Source: Ficedula albicollis
Taxonomy: Eukaryota; Chordata; Aves; Passeriformes; Muscicapidae
Length of the DNA stretch: 64,000 nt
Assembly (NCBI RefSeq): GCF_000247815.1
Contig: NC_021672.1
Coordinates: 69,848,926 to 69,912,925 of the forward strand
Direction: 5' to 3'
Below are positions 22,461 through 34,852 of the stretch, in pieces. The notes under the pieces are model-generated. The model did no database searches and was not told the DNA's origin. It saw only the letters and a program-made list of their open reading frames with translations. The translations under genes and the position numbers were made by a program. Positions within the stretch are counted from its first letter, which is position 1. Each line of letters opens with the position of its first letter.

Positions 22461-23765
22461 TCACCATGAGTGAAAAGAAGATTCAGATCTTGCAGGTCAG
22501 GGAACACTCAGTTTTAATTCTGTAAATCTCACTGGTGATAGTGGAAGCTGGGGAGATATGTCCCAGGTTACAATCTGCACCTTTGGAGTGCTACAATGCT
22601 GAAAATCACTGTTGCACATACTGGATTCAAATATGAATATAATACTTGAAAGAGCAGAAAAGACTATTTATTTCTGACATATTTATCCTTTTTTGTTTTT
22701 TTTTTTAAAGAAATCTCACGTATTCTTGCATTTACCGAATTAAAAAAACACAGCAGAACACAGAGTTACTCTGTCAACAAAGCAGTGTGTGTGCAGCCTA
22801 GAAGACAAGCATCTGCTCAGGGATCATTAGTGAATGGAGAGGGAAATCCTTCCCTGTCCCACGCTCTCACTTCACACACACTTTGAAGAGATATCATTTG
22901 TGCTGCACATGGCACAGAAAAGCTTCTTTCTACGGCTCGTGTCATACAAGGCTTGAGAAACACTTTACAAACACTAACAAATAAAACTCTGTAACATCAG
23001 GGCTATCACCTCTCTTGATTTTATCATAAGTCTCTTTACTTATCCTACTCCATTTTATGTGAAGCCCTAACTTCCAGAAGTCAAATGATGTTCAAGATCC
23101 ATAGCTGTATAATTGGGCAGCAGCAGCTGGCAAAAACCAAGTGCTATGATTCAGAAGTCTGAAAGTAATTGAAAAAGTTTCCACTTGAGGGGAAAAACAA
23201 GTCTTGCTTCTTAAGTAAATTCTCTTATTGCATGGCTGGCTTCTGATTTCTAATTCTGGGGCTGGTAAATTGGAGCGTTTCTCCATTAATGGGCAAGTAC
23301 TCTTATCCCTAGCTGGCAGATCAGAAAACTACAAGGCAGCACTAAACCTGGCTACAGTATAAGTGAGTATTCAACACAGATAAATTCCTGTTACATACAG
23401 TGCTGAGCTGGGCCTGTAAAAAGGGCAAACGATGCATTTGAGAACAAAACCTGAGCAAAGTCTGGAGCAAAATCCAACTGCCTTACTCTTAGCCCACTGT
23501 TTCAACATCCAAGCAAGCTCTTGTCTAAACTCAGAATTCAGAAAAAAAAAAAACCCTCCTATTTTTAAATAAAGCCTCCCTACAGATATATTTGAGGAAA
23601 GAAAAACCTAGTAAAAACCACTGGAGCCTCTCATACCTAATTAGGGCCCTGAAGAGAAAAAGGAGTACATTTTTACAGGACTTTGAAGGTATTGCCTCCC
23701 GTTTAGGTTGCAAAGTTTTCCCAGCCCAAGCAGCAGCAAGAACAACAGCAGCACTTCTAGACCCA
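22461..23765. other. Unique non-coding DNA, nothing recognised
   Basis: No gene or interspersed repeat is recognised. Short T- and A-runs occur near 22690-22708 and 23541-23553. Confidence 0.4.
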
Positions 23766-23903
23766 CATGATGCAAATCAGCTCAAAAGACAGCAGATAAC
23801 AACAGGATTAGGGACATTCCCGGGAGCTAAGGAGCATGATGCAAATCAGCTCAAAAGACAGCAGATGACAACAGGATTAGGGACATTCCCGGGAACTAAG
23901 GAC
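23766..23903. repeat. 69-bp tandem duplication (2 copies)
   Basis: Copies at 23766-23834 and 23835-23903 both start CATGATGCAAATCAGCTC. There are two A/G transitions (AGATAACA/AGATGACA and GGGAGCTA/GGGAACTA) plus a final-base change. The unit length is a multiple of three, so an overlapping plus-strand frame stays open and shows a 23-residue repeat. That frame has no recognisable domain. Confidence 0.9.
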
Positions 23904-26689
23904 TTAAGCAGAGTTCACTCCCATTCATTGCACATCCTTAAAAACACCTGAACAGGGTGATAGGAGCTGTCTCATGCAGTGAGGAGCTTGCACATCATTC
24001 CCAGTGAGTACAGGGCTTTTCAGGGACAATTCCTTGCTGTACAAACAAAACAAGAATCACACATTCTCCTCTGACTTATCCTGCTGTCCCCCTCTGTTCC
24101 ACTTCCCCCCACATGTGACTGAAAGCTGGACACTTGGAGCAATAGAGCAATTGGTTTACACCACCAAAACGTGGAGGAAAAGAAACAGCAAAACAAAAAT
24201 TGGGCAAATGCAAAAAATAAATAAGCTCTCCCCTAAAAAGCTTCAAAAACTAAGAACTCTTTGCAGGCAGTTTAATTTCAACATCTTGCTAAATGGAACA
24301 AGAGGACTGGATGGTGTTAAGGTCCATAAAGTAGCTTATAAACAGCTCCACAAGCACAACACCAGATATTGTAACATGCAATTTTATAGAGGCCTTCAAA
24401 TGAGAATAAAAACACTGGTTAGTTGGGGCTCTCTCACATGCCTACAGAAAGTCAGGAAAGAAGAGATGTTATCAAGAATTGATAAATAAGAAAGAAAGAA
24501 AGCACCAGAAAAAAGGAGCTAGGAAACATTTTATTTTAAAATATTATTTTGTTTCAAAACTTATTTGGCAGGTCGCTGCAATTTATTTCCAGGTTAGACA
24601 AACTGAGTAAGGCTTCTGTGAGCTCTCTTCAAGGCAAAGCTGTTAAGTAATGGCAAACACCCTCTTGAGCAATAAGTAATCAAGCCAGGAAATAGGGAGG
24701 GATTTTAGGAACAAAATAACCCACACAAATTAGTTAGTAGCCATCTCTTAGATGTACTCTGTTCTCTTTGTAACCCTAGGGGACAGAAGGGGTGAAAGAG
24801 ATAAAGAAAATAGAAACAAAATTGGAATAATGCTTTGCCCTTCCTGGCATCTGTCAGGATGAAGGTTTTTCTGGGAAGGTGAAGGTCAGGGGAGACAGCT
24901 ACAACACTCAGGTGTGCATGTCCAGGAAGCCAGAGGTCCTTCAGACTTCCCATGATGGAGGAGCTTGGCCTCAGGTAACCTGCATTGATCTGCTAGCACT
25001 TCCACACAAAAAAATGGATTAGATTGAATCTACCCATGCTCACCCAAGGGATTCTGTCTCTAAGCCACTTCTGTTTGCTCCCAGACCAGCAGATAATGTG
25101 AGCAAATTTGTCAGGGCAACAATGTGGGCACTATCAGAGCTCACTGCCATAGTGCCTTTTGAACTGGATGTTGATAGCTCCCAGCTCCTCACAAACCAGA
25201 GCTGAACCCAGGAGAAAAAGCCCTGAGCTTACACCAGGTAAGGATGACCTTCCTGGACTGTAAAAGCTTCATGTGTGAGCACAGAGTACCCCCCCCCGCC
25301 GCCAAAAAACCTGCAGCTTCCTGGGATGCGACCATTATCACCAACACCACACATATGGTCAAGTGGAGCATGTGGAGCAGGTTAATGAGGGGGCAGAAAT
25401 CACCCATGCATGTAAGGAATAAAATCTGTCCTGCAAATGAACTGTTTCACAGACTGGATCCCTTTCTGAGAAGCTAAGTTTATCATTCCCACTTTCCACA
25501 ATGGAAAAGAAGTCTTTCCTCTTTTCTCTCTTCCTTCCAACTTCCCTTTTTCTCCCCATCGGTGGCTATTGTGTGTCATGTGGGCCACATTCCTGTCTAC
25601 TGTAAAATCCTCTGAGTGCAAAACAGAAGGCTGCAGCAGAAATACAACTGGCACTGAGTGCCAATTCCCTCATTTCCTCCTCTATTTCTTTCTCTCCGTG
25701 AGTCAAGCTCTTGCTCCCTGCTTCCACACATGCACAGCACCCTTCTGTATGAAAGCAACATTTTGTTAAAGCAACCTGAATTCTAAGTGAATTCCTACTC
25801 CAGCTTTTACCCTAACACTATTCTCTTGTCCTGAATCATGTAGCTTTCATGTAGCTTTTCCCTAGGTAGTTCAAAAATAACAACACTTCCTAACTGTACC
25901 ATATGGCTGACAAGGGACAGCCAGCCATAGGTCACATTCAGACAAATTCCAGCAAAGGCTGATTCTCTGCAAAGAAACATTTGAGCACCTTTTATTAGCA
26001 CTGCTGTTTGCATTAAGCGATGGAGTCACAACCTCAAATAACAGGAAACATTTGCCAAGGAGACAAAGGAAAAGAACAGCAGCCTAGTTAAGGTCCAAAT
26101 CCCCAGTTGTATTCTGGCTTCTGGTTTTGAAGCCTTCACTCTCCTTTATAAACTAATTAGCTTTGTATATCTAGTGGCCCTACTACTAAGATTTCCTTTC
26201 TTCTGACCACCTGGCTCAGTATTCCCAAATGCACTTATATAGGAAGGGGCAACTATGCAATTACAAATGCATCCTTTTGTTGTTCACGTTATTTCATCTT
26301 TTGCAGATCCCAGTTCTCAATATCATATAGAAGGTAAATCATCATCTCCCAGGAGTCCATATGAACAGAGCCAAGAATTCACTTGAGATTGTGTTTATCT
26401 CCCATTCTGATGATGAACACTGTGAGCAAGGAGGGACTGATGCAATGTGGGTTAAAACCAATATTCATTAAGTGACAGTAATGACCCTCACACCTTCAAC
26501 AGAAGGAGACAGATGCTGTGGGTCAGTCTGTTGCTTTCCTCACATCTTTTATTTCAAATGAGATAATGCTGTTAAGAAGCACTGTGCTAACAGCCTTAGA
26601 GATACAAGTCCACCATGTGAATAGACAGGTAACACAGGAAAGCAGCAGCAGTGATCAAACATCTGAAAATTCTGACCAAGGGGGTCAGA
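23904..26689. other. Unique non-coding DNA, nothing recognised
   Basis: No gene or interspersed repeat is recognised. An A-rich plus-strand frame of 161 codons (24004-24489) begins at a non-ATG codon, is rich in K, Q and N, and has no motif that I know. I attribute it to base composition. A C-run at 25289-25297 is the only notable homopolymer. Confidence 0.4.
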
Positions 26690-26885
26690 GTTTGAGGGGC
26701 ATTCAGGGTATTTAGTCTCCAGGAAGCTGAAAAGAGGTACAGCAATCTTGGGATGTATGAAGGGAAACTGTGGGAAGGCAAGCAATAAGCAGTTCTCCTT
26801 GCTCACAGGGAACACGTCAAGAAACAAGTTTAAATTGATTGTCCTGGACAAGACACAGGTTAGACCTTAGGAAACTGTCTCCAGT
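26690..26885 (+). mobile_element. Probable old CR1-type LINE relic
   Basis: This plus-strand stretch resembles the distal coding/tail part of older CR1 types. It has GTATTTAGTCTCCAGGAAGC near 26708, then GTTCTCCTTGCTCACAGGG, CAAGAAACAAGTTTAAATTG and GACACAGGTTAGACCTTAGG (26850-26869). These keep the order expected of the CR1 phrases for 'rolls of genomic RT tail' (GTTCTCC...AAGAA...TTTAAATT...GTTTAGATTAG). Divergence is high and both edges are approximate. Confidence 0.55.
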
Positions 26886-28509
26886 GGGGGCTCACCACGG
26901 GAGCAGGCAGCCTAGGCTGACTGCAGAACTTCCAGGGCACAACAAGACATGCAAACACCTGGCAGAACAGGTGTGTGTTTGGTTCTGCCTCCACACAAGG
27001 CAATCCTGCCTGGCCAGCAGAGATGGGATTCAGGCCTTTTTCCAGGGACTCTCAGATGTCAGCATTACAGCCTTGGCATTGCCAGTGTGCTCGTACTCTC
27101 GACTGGTGATGCCAACACCAAAGTTTATGGGCTCTCTCCCTGCTCATGCCATTCAGTGGATGGTTGCACTGCCCACAGCGCCTGCAGAAATGCTACTCAG
27201 TGCAATTTGCACTTTAGTGTTGCTAGCATCAGTCTATTTGCAAAGGAACTGAGATCAACTAGTGCAAGTTAGTTCAAGTGATCATTTAAAAAAGACTGAA
27301 ACAAACCAGAAGTAAAATAAATCCCTTCCAAAAATCTAAATAAACAACATCCACACTGCAGTGCTCCACGCCTTTCTGTGTTTTAAAGACCTGGTCCAGA
27401 CATGTCCGTCAAAGAGGCCAAAAACCAGCTCATGATGTAATAGAGGAGTATTAAAGGGCATCCAAGCTCCAGAGGGTGCACAGCTGAGAAACTTGCAGTG
27501 AACTTCTCCAAATATGTCTATAGCTTTATCATAAGCCTGGCTACTCCAGATAGCTCTGAACTGCACTTGGTGGCTATGGACCATAATCCTTCCCTTTTGA
27601 TTGCATCCCTTGTGTCTAAAATATGAGGTGCAAGTACCTACAAGCCAGCAACTTAACTTTAGCCTAGTTATTTGGTAGGTATAAAAACTTGCTGGCCCAT
27701 CCTTTACAGAAGTAGTTGGAGAGATTGGACAGTGGAAAAACTGGATACACCTACCCATTGTGCAGTATGCAATGGAAGAAAATCAGGACACCAAAAAAGC
27801 CAATTTGTTAGAGTTCCCATTTGATTCCAGAAAAGCTACACCAGTCTCAACAAACTAGAAAAATGCTACTGATTTTCACCAGTTTTGCCATAATCTCTGC
27901 TGTGATTGCCACTGGGACTCAATGCTCCTAGAACAGAGTGGAATAATCTCTGTGATCTCTAGCCCAAATTCCTCTGGTTTCCAGACACTACCTTCTGCCT
28001 TCTGAACACAATGTGTTGGGAGAAGCAGGAGAAAATCAGAAAGATGTTGGTGTCAGTGACAATGGTCTCCTTGCTGTCAATGATGAAAAATAAAGATGGC
28101 ATTGACACATCATAACTACAGTGATGATTATATTGCCTGGAGTTAAACAGATGAGGGAATAAATCAGTCCTCTGCCACTGACAGGATGACAAAAGGAGTT
28201 TGTAAAGGAGATGAGTAGCACTCAATTTTCCTTTTTGACTATTTCTCCTCTTCCAAGTTCCCCCACCTCTGCAGCTGTAAGTACAAAGAGAAGTGGTAAC
28301 CATTCAAGGATACGCTGACCAAGCTAATTTGCTTTACTTGCTCCCAAATCCCTCATTCATCCACTATATCCTAAAAGGCAGCTACTAAGCCACTGGTCTA
28401 ACGAAGATATTACTGTTATTAAGGCAGGGTCTTTGGTGTTGTGGTGCAAATTAGCATAACAGCATCACACCCTGTGGGGGCATTAAAACAATTGCTTTTA
28501 TCATTTCAG
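26886..28509. other. Unique non-coding DNA, nothing recognised
   Basis: No gene or repeat is recognised. Open frames of 107-140 codons on both strands (26839-27272 and 27336-27758) overlap one another and show no motif. Confidence 0.4.
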
Positions 28510-28680
28510 TTTAGGTCTTCAGAGATTGAAGCCTCTGATTGTGAAATTGCTCTCAAAAGTCTCATTGAAGTCATCCTGCTGTATCTTATTAGGATGAACC
28601 AAACTCCAAAGACCACATCGTGGCGTTCTTTAGATAATACTGAAAAGATCCAGCATGTCCTAGCTCTCATAAAACATTAA
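28510..28680 (+). other. Possible terminal coding exon (unrecognised)
   Basis: A good splice-acceptor-like sequence (TTGCTTTTATCATTTCAG, ending at 28509) is followed in phase 0 by 56 open codons and a TAA stop at 28678-28680. The peptide begins FRSSEIEASDCEIALKSL, has a hydrophobic helix-like middle (EVILLYLIRMN), and ends EKIQHVLALIKH. It includes CpG-containing codons, uncommon in this window. I do not recognise it and see no partner exon, so chance is the leading alternative. Confidence 0.17.
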
Positions 28681-30180
28681 CACATTTACAGCTACCTTGG
28701 TTTTCCACTTATGTAAATACATTTTATCAAAAATTATAATCTGGTTAGTTACAGTGACTTGCTCAGGGAAAAAGACAGTATATAAGTGGTTGTTTGTAAA
28801 CGACCTAAAATGCAAACTGAAATTGTTCTTGTGCACAACTGCAGGAAAGTAAGTTATAAATCAGCAATTTTTCAGTTGCTGAATAGCCATATATTATACC
28901 CACACATGCTGTCATTAATTTTTTGCAAAGAATAGGAATTGCCTCACCTTCATGCATGAATGTCAGCATCCCTAATACAGCCAGTGTTCCCTGCTTAGAG
29001 AAGGAACTAATGCTATGGAAATGCCCTAACCCCACAACACAACTGGGGCAGCAGTTCCAGCCCCTCCCCTTTAATTACATGCAAGTAGAGCACAAGTTTG
29101 TGGATAAACCAGACAACAGCACAGAGATGTGAGTTATCTGTCTAGCTCTATACAGATCCAGGCAGGAGGGGCAACCACAACCCAAACACATGGTCCTGCT
29201 TCCAGACCAAGAACCTCTGTGTGTGCTCAGCATCCATTTGTCAGGTACACAGCTCAGAGCAAGGTTTGTAGAGGACCCTCCTTTTCCATGCAGAACACGT
29301 CTGCTGCTGGAGCAGCCAAGAAATGTTTAAGCACAGGTATTTGTTGGAACCCTGAAAATGGGAATTTTGAACTTTCTGTGCTGTCAAACAATCAAGCCTT
29401 AAAAGACCTTAACAAGCAAGATACATCACCATCCTTTCTTAGCTTGTTAACTAGAGGTGCAGTAGCACTCATTGTACTCTAGATAAAAATTAATAAACAA
29501 TTAAGTCCAAAAAAGCAATAGATATTCACCCTGCTGGACGAGACCAGTATTAACTGCCTTCCCAAGATTCACTCTGTCCTTTCTAGGCCACTCTTCCAGC
29601 CCAGCTGTTCTGGGAAGTCCTGCCCAGGGGTGGGATATCCACCAAGCATCTTCCTGTTTTGCTGAGTCTGTGCAGCTCCAGGTACTGGCTCATCCCTGAG
29701 TAACAGGGGCAGGATAGACCAACAATCTTGGTCAAAGCACCCAAGCTAGTTCTGTAGCAGGTTTGCTTTTGAGAGCGGAAACTAATATGGTCTATGGTTT
29801 TCCATACCTGGAATTATTGTTAAATAAAGTATCAGGGAGTTTTCAGTATATGTTGATACATCAGTGCAGTTAGAAGAGCAAGGATTCAATACTCTTCTCA
29901 GGATTATTTTAGCTGCATCCATCTCAAAACAGCTGGTTCTTTTTCAGGCCAGACCAATACAAAGGAGAATCAGACCCCTCAGTGCAGGGATTTCTCTTGA
30001 AGCCTGGTCCTTGGATCTTGCTGAGTTTAAGTGGTGAAGAATAGCAGTCATTGCATTTCTGGCTCTGGCCTGGGGACTCCTTTTGCACTGCAGTGCTCCA
30101 CTTCTCAGTGCTGGAGTGAATATTGCTTCTGTTTCTGGCTTTTCAGTGAGTCTCCCAAAACCACTGAACTCCAGCTGTGA
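28681..30180. other. Unique non-coding DNA, nothing certain
   Basis: No gene is recognised. The part 29520-29760 contains phrases such as CCTGCTGGACGAGACCAG and CAGGATAGACCAACAATC that faintly recall very old CR1/L3-type tails, but the match is too weak to call. Confidence 0.35.
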
Positions 30181-30276
30181 CACCACTGTACAGGGTGGCA
30201 AACTCCAGCAGAGAGGTTCTCCAGAGATCACCACTGTACAGGGTGGCAAACTCCAGCAGACAGGTTCTCCAGGGAC
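30181..30276. repeat. 48-bp tandem duplication (2 copies)
   Basis: Copies at 30181-30228 and 30229-30276 both start CACCACTGTACAGGGTGG. One internal change (CAGAGAGG/CAGACAGG) and changes in the last four bases separate them. Confidence 0.9.
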
Positions 30277-30930
30277 GTGCCACAAACCATGTGTGCCTTG
30301 CTGAGCATCAGCTGTTTGTTTGCAAAGAACTGCCTGATCATGGTTCCCCACCTAAAAATACATTACATGCCCTCTTAAAATGACTTTTTTCCCCTCAGTA
30401 GGCAGTTGCCACTGCTGTCACAGGGAAATAATGTGTTTTTTCAACATCTGGAAGTGTTTGTGTAGGATGGCAAATTGGATGGAGAAGTGCACAACTCTTT
30501 TTATATTAAAATGTGGCTTGCAGTTGTGAAGGAGGCTGTAAAGACCTGTAGTGCAGTAGCTGAAAAGGGGTTGATATTATGAATTACACCTTGTCCAAGA
30601 CAAATAACAAGTCCTGTGGTAGTCCAGCTGAAGTGGGCTACAACAGGATGTGTATTACAAAAGGCTGAATGCCATGTCTACTCTAATTTGAGTGTCTGGA
30701 TGAGAATATAACACTGGGTCCTTTCTGTGGTGGTAGGTAGGTGATACAAAGTCACTTTCACGCTGCTTTCTGTGCTCTCCCCTTGCCTTGTGTTTATATA
30801 ACTGAAATAAAATGTTTTCCTGTTTTGACTGTGCCAAAGAAACCATGAGCAGCTCCCTTTGCACGCTCCTCTTGCAACCCTGAGAATGAGCCCCCGAAAG
30901 AGCCAAGGCAGAGAGACAGTGTGTCCTGCC
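30277..30930. other. Unique non-coding DNA, nothing recognised
   Basis: No gene or repeat is recognised between the two tandem duplications. Confidence 0.4.
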
Positions 30931-31074
30931 CCTTTCTTCTGCCATCCTGAAGACACCCTGGTTCCACCTGAGAAGTTTCCTTAAGGTTCTACACCTCAGA
31001 AACCTTTCTTCTGCCATCCTGAAGACACCCTGGTCCCACCTGAGGAGTTTCCTTAAGGTTCTACACCTCAGAAC
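30931..31074. repeat. 72-bp tandem duplication (2 copies)
   Basis: Copies at 30931-31002 and 31003-31074 both start CCTTTCTTCTGCCATCC. Two transitions separate them (GGTTCCAC/GGTCCCAC and GAGAAGTT/GAGGAGTT). The unit length is a multiple of three, so the minus-strand frame through it carries a 24-residue repeat without known meaning. Confidence 0.9.
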
Positions 31075-33097
31075 AGCAGCAGGCCTACTACCCCATACTA
31101 TTAACATAGCTCTGTGACTAAAATCCACAGTCCAAACAGCAAATACTGGCCTGTGGTGTCAGCTCTCCAGGTACTGTGATGACAGCTCAGAACGAGCTGA
31201 CACCACACACAGCCTTGATATGAAGGTAGAATAAAATATGAGGCGGGAAGGGAGAATATCAAAAGGAAACATGAGAGGATGCTATGCAAGGCAAGGCTCT
31301 TTGAAAATATGCTGAAAGACTGAGGGTGAAATAAGAAAAGTTCTCAGCTTCCCACTGTGAGCCTTCTCTGTTTTGCCCTGTGATGGAGGCTCAGTAGGGA
31401 CTGACCCAAGCTGGGTAATTTCCATCCTATCACCTGCACAGCTCTCTCCTAGAGCCTGAGGAATGATCTTTAAGATAGCCTTGCAAAAATAATGACAAAT
31501 AACTGCAACTCGGATGAAGCAGTGAAATGCTGAATTCCTGCAAAGTCTGGTGGGCAACACCAACAGGGAAAGGGGATTTGCAAACAGAAAGCAAACAGAG
31601 AAGACCATGGGTAGAGAGCTGAACGTGGCAGGTGACTCAGGTGGAAGGAGCGAAGGAAGGCATCTAAAAATGAAGAAAAAAGAGCTGGGTAGGAGGCAGG
31701 AGGAAAAGGACAAGGCTGATGCAGCCACACAGACTGATTCATTCCAGTGGCAGCTACAGTGGCACAAACCTGAGCCATAATGAAGCAGTGAGTCAGCCCA
31801 GTATAATTAGCCCTAATTGGCAACCTAATAGTGAAAGCAGGAGGGTGGGAGAAACAGCAGAGAAAATTCTGTCCTATATGTACTGATCTATAATGCTTAG
31901 TTTTAAAATGCATCTTATCAATGTTTTGTGCAGAAAGACTAAATAAACCCAAAGGGCTTTTTGAACTACATGGAGAATCCTAAAAGTTCACCATTTTCCT
32001 TTTGCAGTACAGCCATTTTCAGATGTTCAGGATTAATATCATGGGGATTTCCATATTTCTAGTAGTTTTTCAGGAGACATTACAAGCAGAAAGGAAGTTA
32101 TTTCTCATGGCACAACACAGCCACTAAAAAACAGCCTCTGAGTATTTTTCATTCAAAACAACCTATTTACTTGACAAGTTAAATGTATCAGTACAAGTTG
32201 AGAACTATATTTCTTTGAAGAGAGATTTTAGTGTGGAATTCTCATCAACAGCTATTTACAGAAAAGAGATGTGCCCTATGAGTCAGGACACTGGTCTCTG
32301 GGAACCTGAATTCACTTTAACTGAGCACAATGAGTTTGATAATGTAATTCTCAGCCCCAAAAACCTCCCAATACATTTCACAAACACACATCCTTACCCA
32401 ATGTGAATGACAACTTCTCCTCAAGATCTAGGAGTGGAGCACAGAAGCAGTTAGTGCAAGTAAAATTGCTTGGGAGATCTAATATATTTGCAATAGGGCC
32501 TTTCATCTGTCTACCACATGGCAGAAATCAGTGGTATCAGCTCTGTTCCTGTGCTGATTCAATGACAGCTAAACACAGTTGTGATGTACTTGCCATGGAA
32601 GAAAAGCTGTCATCTCTAACTGGTGGTGAGGACACTTAATGTCCATGCACCCTCATGGAAATTAAACTGCAGTCCATGTTCTACTATTAGAAGTAGTGGG
32701 AGACAAGTTGGGCTATTCCAAATGTTGGCTGCATGTGGAGCCCCAGTGGGTCTGAAGTTTCTAAAACCAGCTGGATCCACAACTTTTCCATGCAGAATAA
32801 CTCTCCCAACACTGCTGACAGACCCCAAATGACACCCACCGACTGCAAAGCTGACTCCAAACTTCTCTTAGAATAGAAGACTGGAGTGAACGTGCCACTG
32901 AAGTAAAGGAAAGGGGAAAAAGTCAGCACAGAACAATGGCAGTTTTTTTACATTAAAAAAAAAGAAAGAAGCTTTACTCTAGAGAAAGGAATTGTACAAC
33001 ACAAACAGCAAAAAAGGCAAGTGAAGGTGCAAGATAGAGCAGAGACTCATTGTTTCACTGCCACACTTCCCATTTGGAAGGACAAAAAAGTGGAGAG
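31075..33097. other. Unique non-coding DNA, nothing recognised
   Basis: No gene or repeat is recognised. Two overlapping minus-strand frames of about 160 codons (31282-31767 and 31470-31952) run in different phases over the same pyrimidine-rich complement. They are S-, L- and F-rich, consistent with chance. Confidence 0.4.
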
Positions 33098-33118
33098 AAT
33101 TTTTTTTTTTTTTTAAAA
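33098..33118. repeat. Poly-T run
   Basis: A T homopolymer of about 15 followed by AAAA. No retrotransposon body is recognised on either side, so it is not called as a SINE or LINE tail. Confidence 0.85.
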
Positions 33119-34807
33119 GTCTTATATCAATCATTCTTTCTGACTTAGAGCCTTCAAAAATCAAAAATCAAACGAGCTCAATGGTGCAGGACACCTGCTG
33201 AGGCAGAGACCATCATGCCAAACTGACCTCCAAATGTACAGGTTATTTACAAACTAATGGAGGCAGCAAGCAATTCCACTGCTGCAAGGGCTCTTTCCAG
33301 CAAGAGGCAGATGAGGAGACATCACAGGCTGATTTAACAGATCATCCAAGGCCAGTGATTGAATTTTCACATCAGACATCAATCTCGCTCCTCGGTCAGT
33401 CTTTATTACATGGAAACAGTTATAGAAGGACCTCTGTGAAGAAGCCAGAGAAAGACCTGCATTTCAAAGGAGTGTGTGAGTCAAGGTGGAAGAATTATAT
33501 CTGTGACTCACCAGAGAAGAAAAACTGCTCATTTCAGTCAGGAGGAATTACTGACTAACCTAGACAGAAGGAGAGGCAGGATATTGGGGTGACAAAGGGA
33601 CCAGTATTTAACTGCTCTTTGGGTTTTTATTGATGTATCAATAATCTCCTTTTACTTTACTAAAGGCTCATCGGTGTTTTTGAAAGGACTTGTAATGGGG
33701 TCTGCATCTGGAGAAAAGGTAAACTTAATTCCACCTCAAACCAGTTTTCTTTCTTTCTAATTATTCTCCTCATTAAAACAAGAACAGATGTCAACAATAA
33801 ATTCATGTCTGTCTTTTAAAAATTACTTATTTCCTGCTTGGGCCCCAAGCCTGGGAGATAACAAATGTTCTCCACTGCTACTGGACAGTGAAGCTCAGAG
33901 CAAGGCTTTGGGGAGGATTAGACACCAAATGTCACTAGTCCTGATTATCTCCCCACCACCAACTGCCACAGAGAGCTTCTGAGAGAAGGGTGGGACTGGA
34001 GTTCCTGGGGATGGGTAGGAAAAGGCAGAATGGGAATGCAAAAATGGTGATCTCAAGCAGATCAGGGAAATCTTTCCTCAACCCAAATTTTGCTAGGGCT
34101 GGAGCTAGTCCCATCAAAGCTGGTGAAAGGAAAATTAGGAGTCATTTGAGTCTGGACCTGACTGTCAGCAGAGTGCAGCTTCAGGAGGGCTGAAGGTTGA
34201 GACTAGAAATCCTTTTCTGTGGGATGCTGAAGAAATGAGTGTGGTATTTGGAGGGACCCTGGCCACAATCCAGTGACTGGGTCTCTACACCCATCTGTGG
34301 CATTCAAGCACCAAGAGAAAACCTGGAGGATTCTGTGGCAAAGGAGTAAACATAATGGAGTAAAGCCTGAAAGGAAAAATAAAAAAAAAAATCTTTTTAC
34401 AGAACACTGAAAAGCCACTTTGCCCATTTTTGTGTTGTTTTTGCAACTCCTAGTTCCTCCTACAAGTGGTTAAAAAAAAACCCCAACCCAAACAACTCAA
34501 AACAAACTGAACATTTCTAGAAAATTTCTAGATGGAAATCTAAAGAAAAGGATGAACCTGTTCTGCCTCCTTCCCTCCTCTTTCCCCAAACACATCTGAC
34601 AAGAAGACACAGGTAACAGACATTGTCAGTTCCTGAGCCACACGCTCATTTTTGATGGAGAGAAATTAGAAATTCAGTTCTCACCCACCTCCACCCACCC
34701 ACTGGAGCTGAAAATGATAGTTCAAATTAAAATGATATTTCCCTTTTAGTCTCCAGGGGAGTGGAGAGTTTTGGGGGTGGGAAGAGCAATTTTACACAGT
34801 CTTTTCT
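33119..34807. other. Unique non-coding DNA, nothing recognised
   Basis: No gene or interspersed repeat is recognised. A 67-codon plus frame at 33355-33558 has no motif that I know. Confidence 0.4.
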
Positions 34808-34852
34808 TTATTTTTACCTTTTTTTTTTTCTTTCTTCTTTTTTTTTTTTTAA
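34808..34852. repeat. T-rich low-complexity tract
   Basis: Two T-runs of about 11 and 14 separated by CTTTCTTC. Polypyrimidine low complexity. Confidence 0.85.

Noticed and set aside
24004..24489. 161-codon plus-strand frame rich in K, Q and N
   Set aside because: It begins at a non-ATG codon and its composition follows an A-rich strand with few T-starting codons. No motif is recognised.
29520..29760. Possible very old CR1/L3-type tail (CCTGCTGGACGAGACCAG, CAGGATAGACCAACAATC)
   Set aside because: Only short phrases resemble the element and their order is unclear. Below the level at which I would call it.
33098..33118. Poly-T as the tail of a SINE or processed pseudogene on the minus strand
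   Set aside because: No element body, A/B boxes or coding remnant could be recognised beside it.
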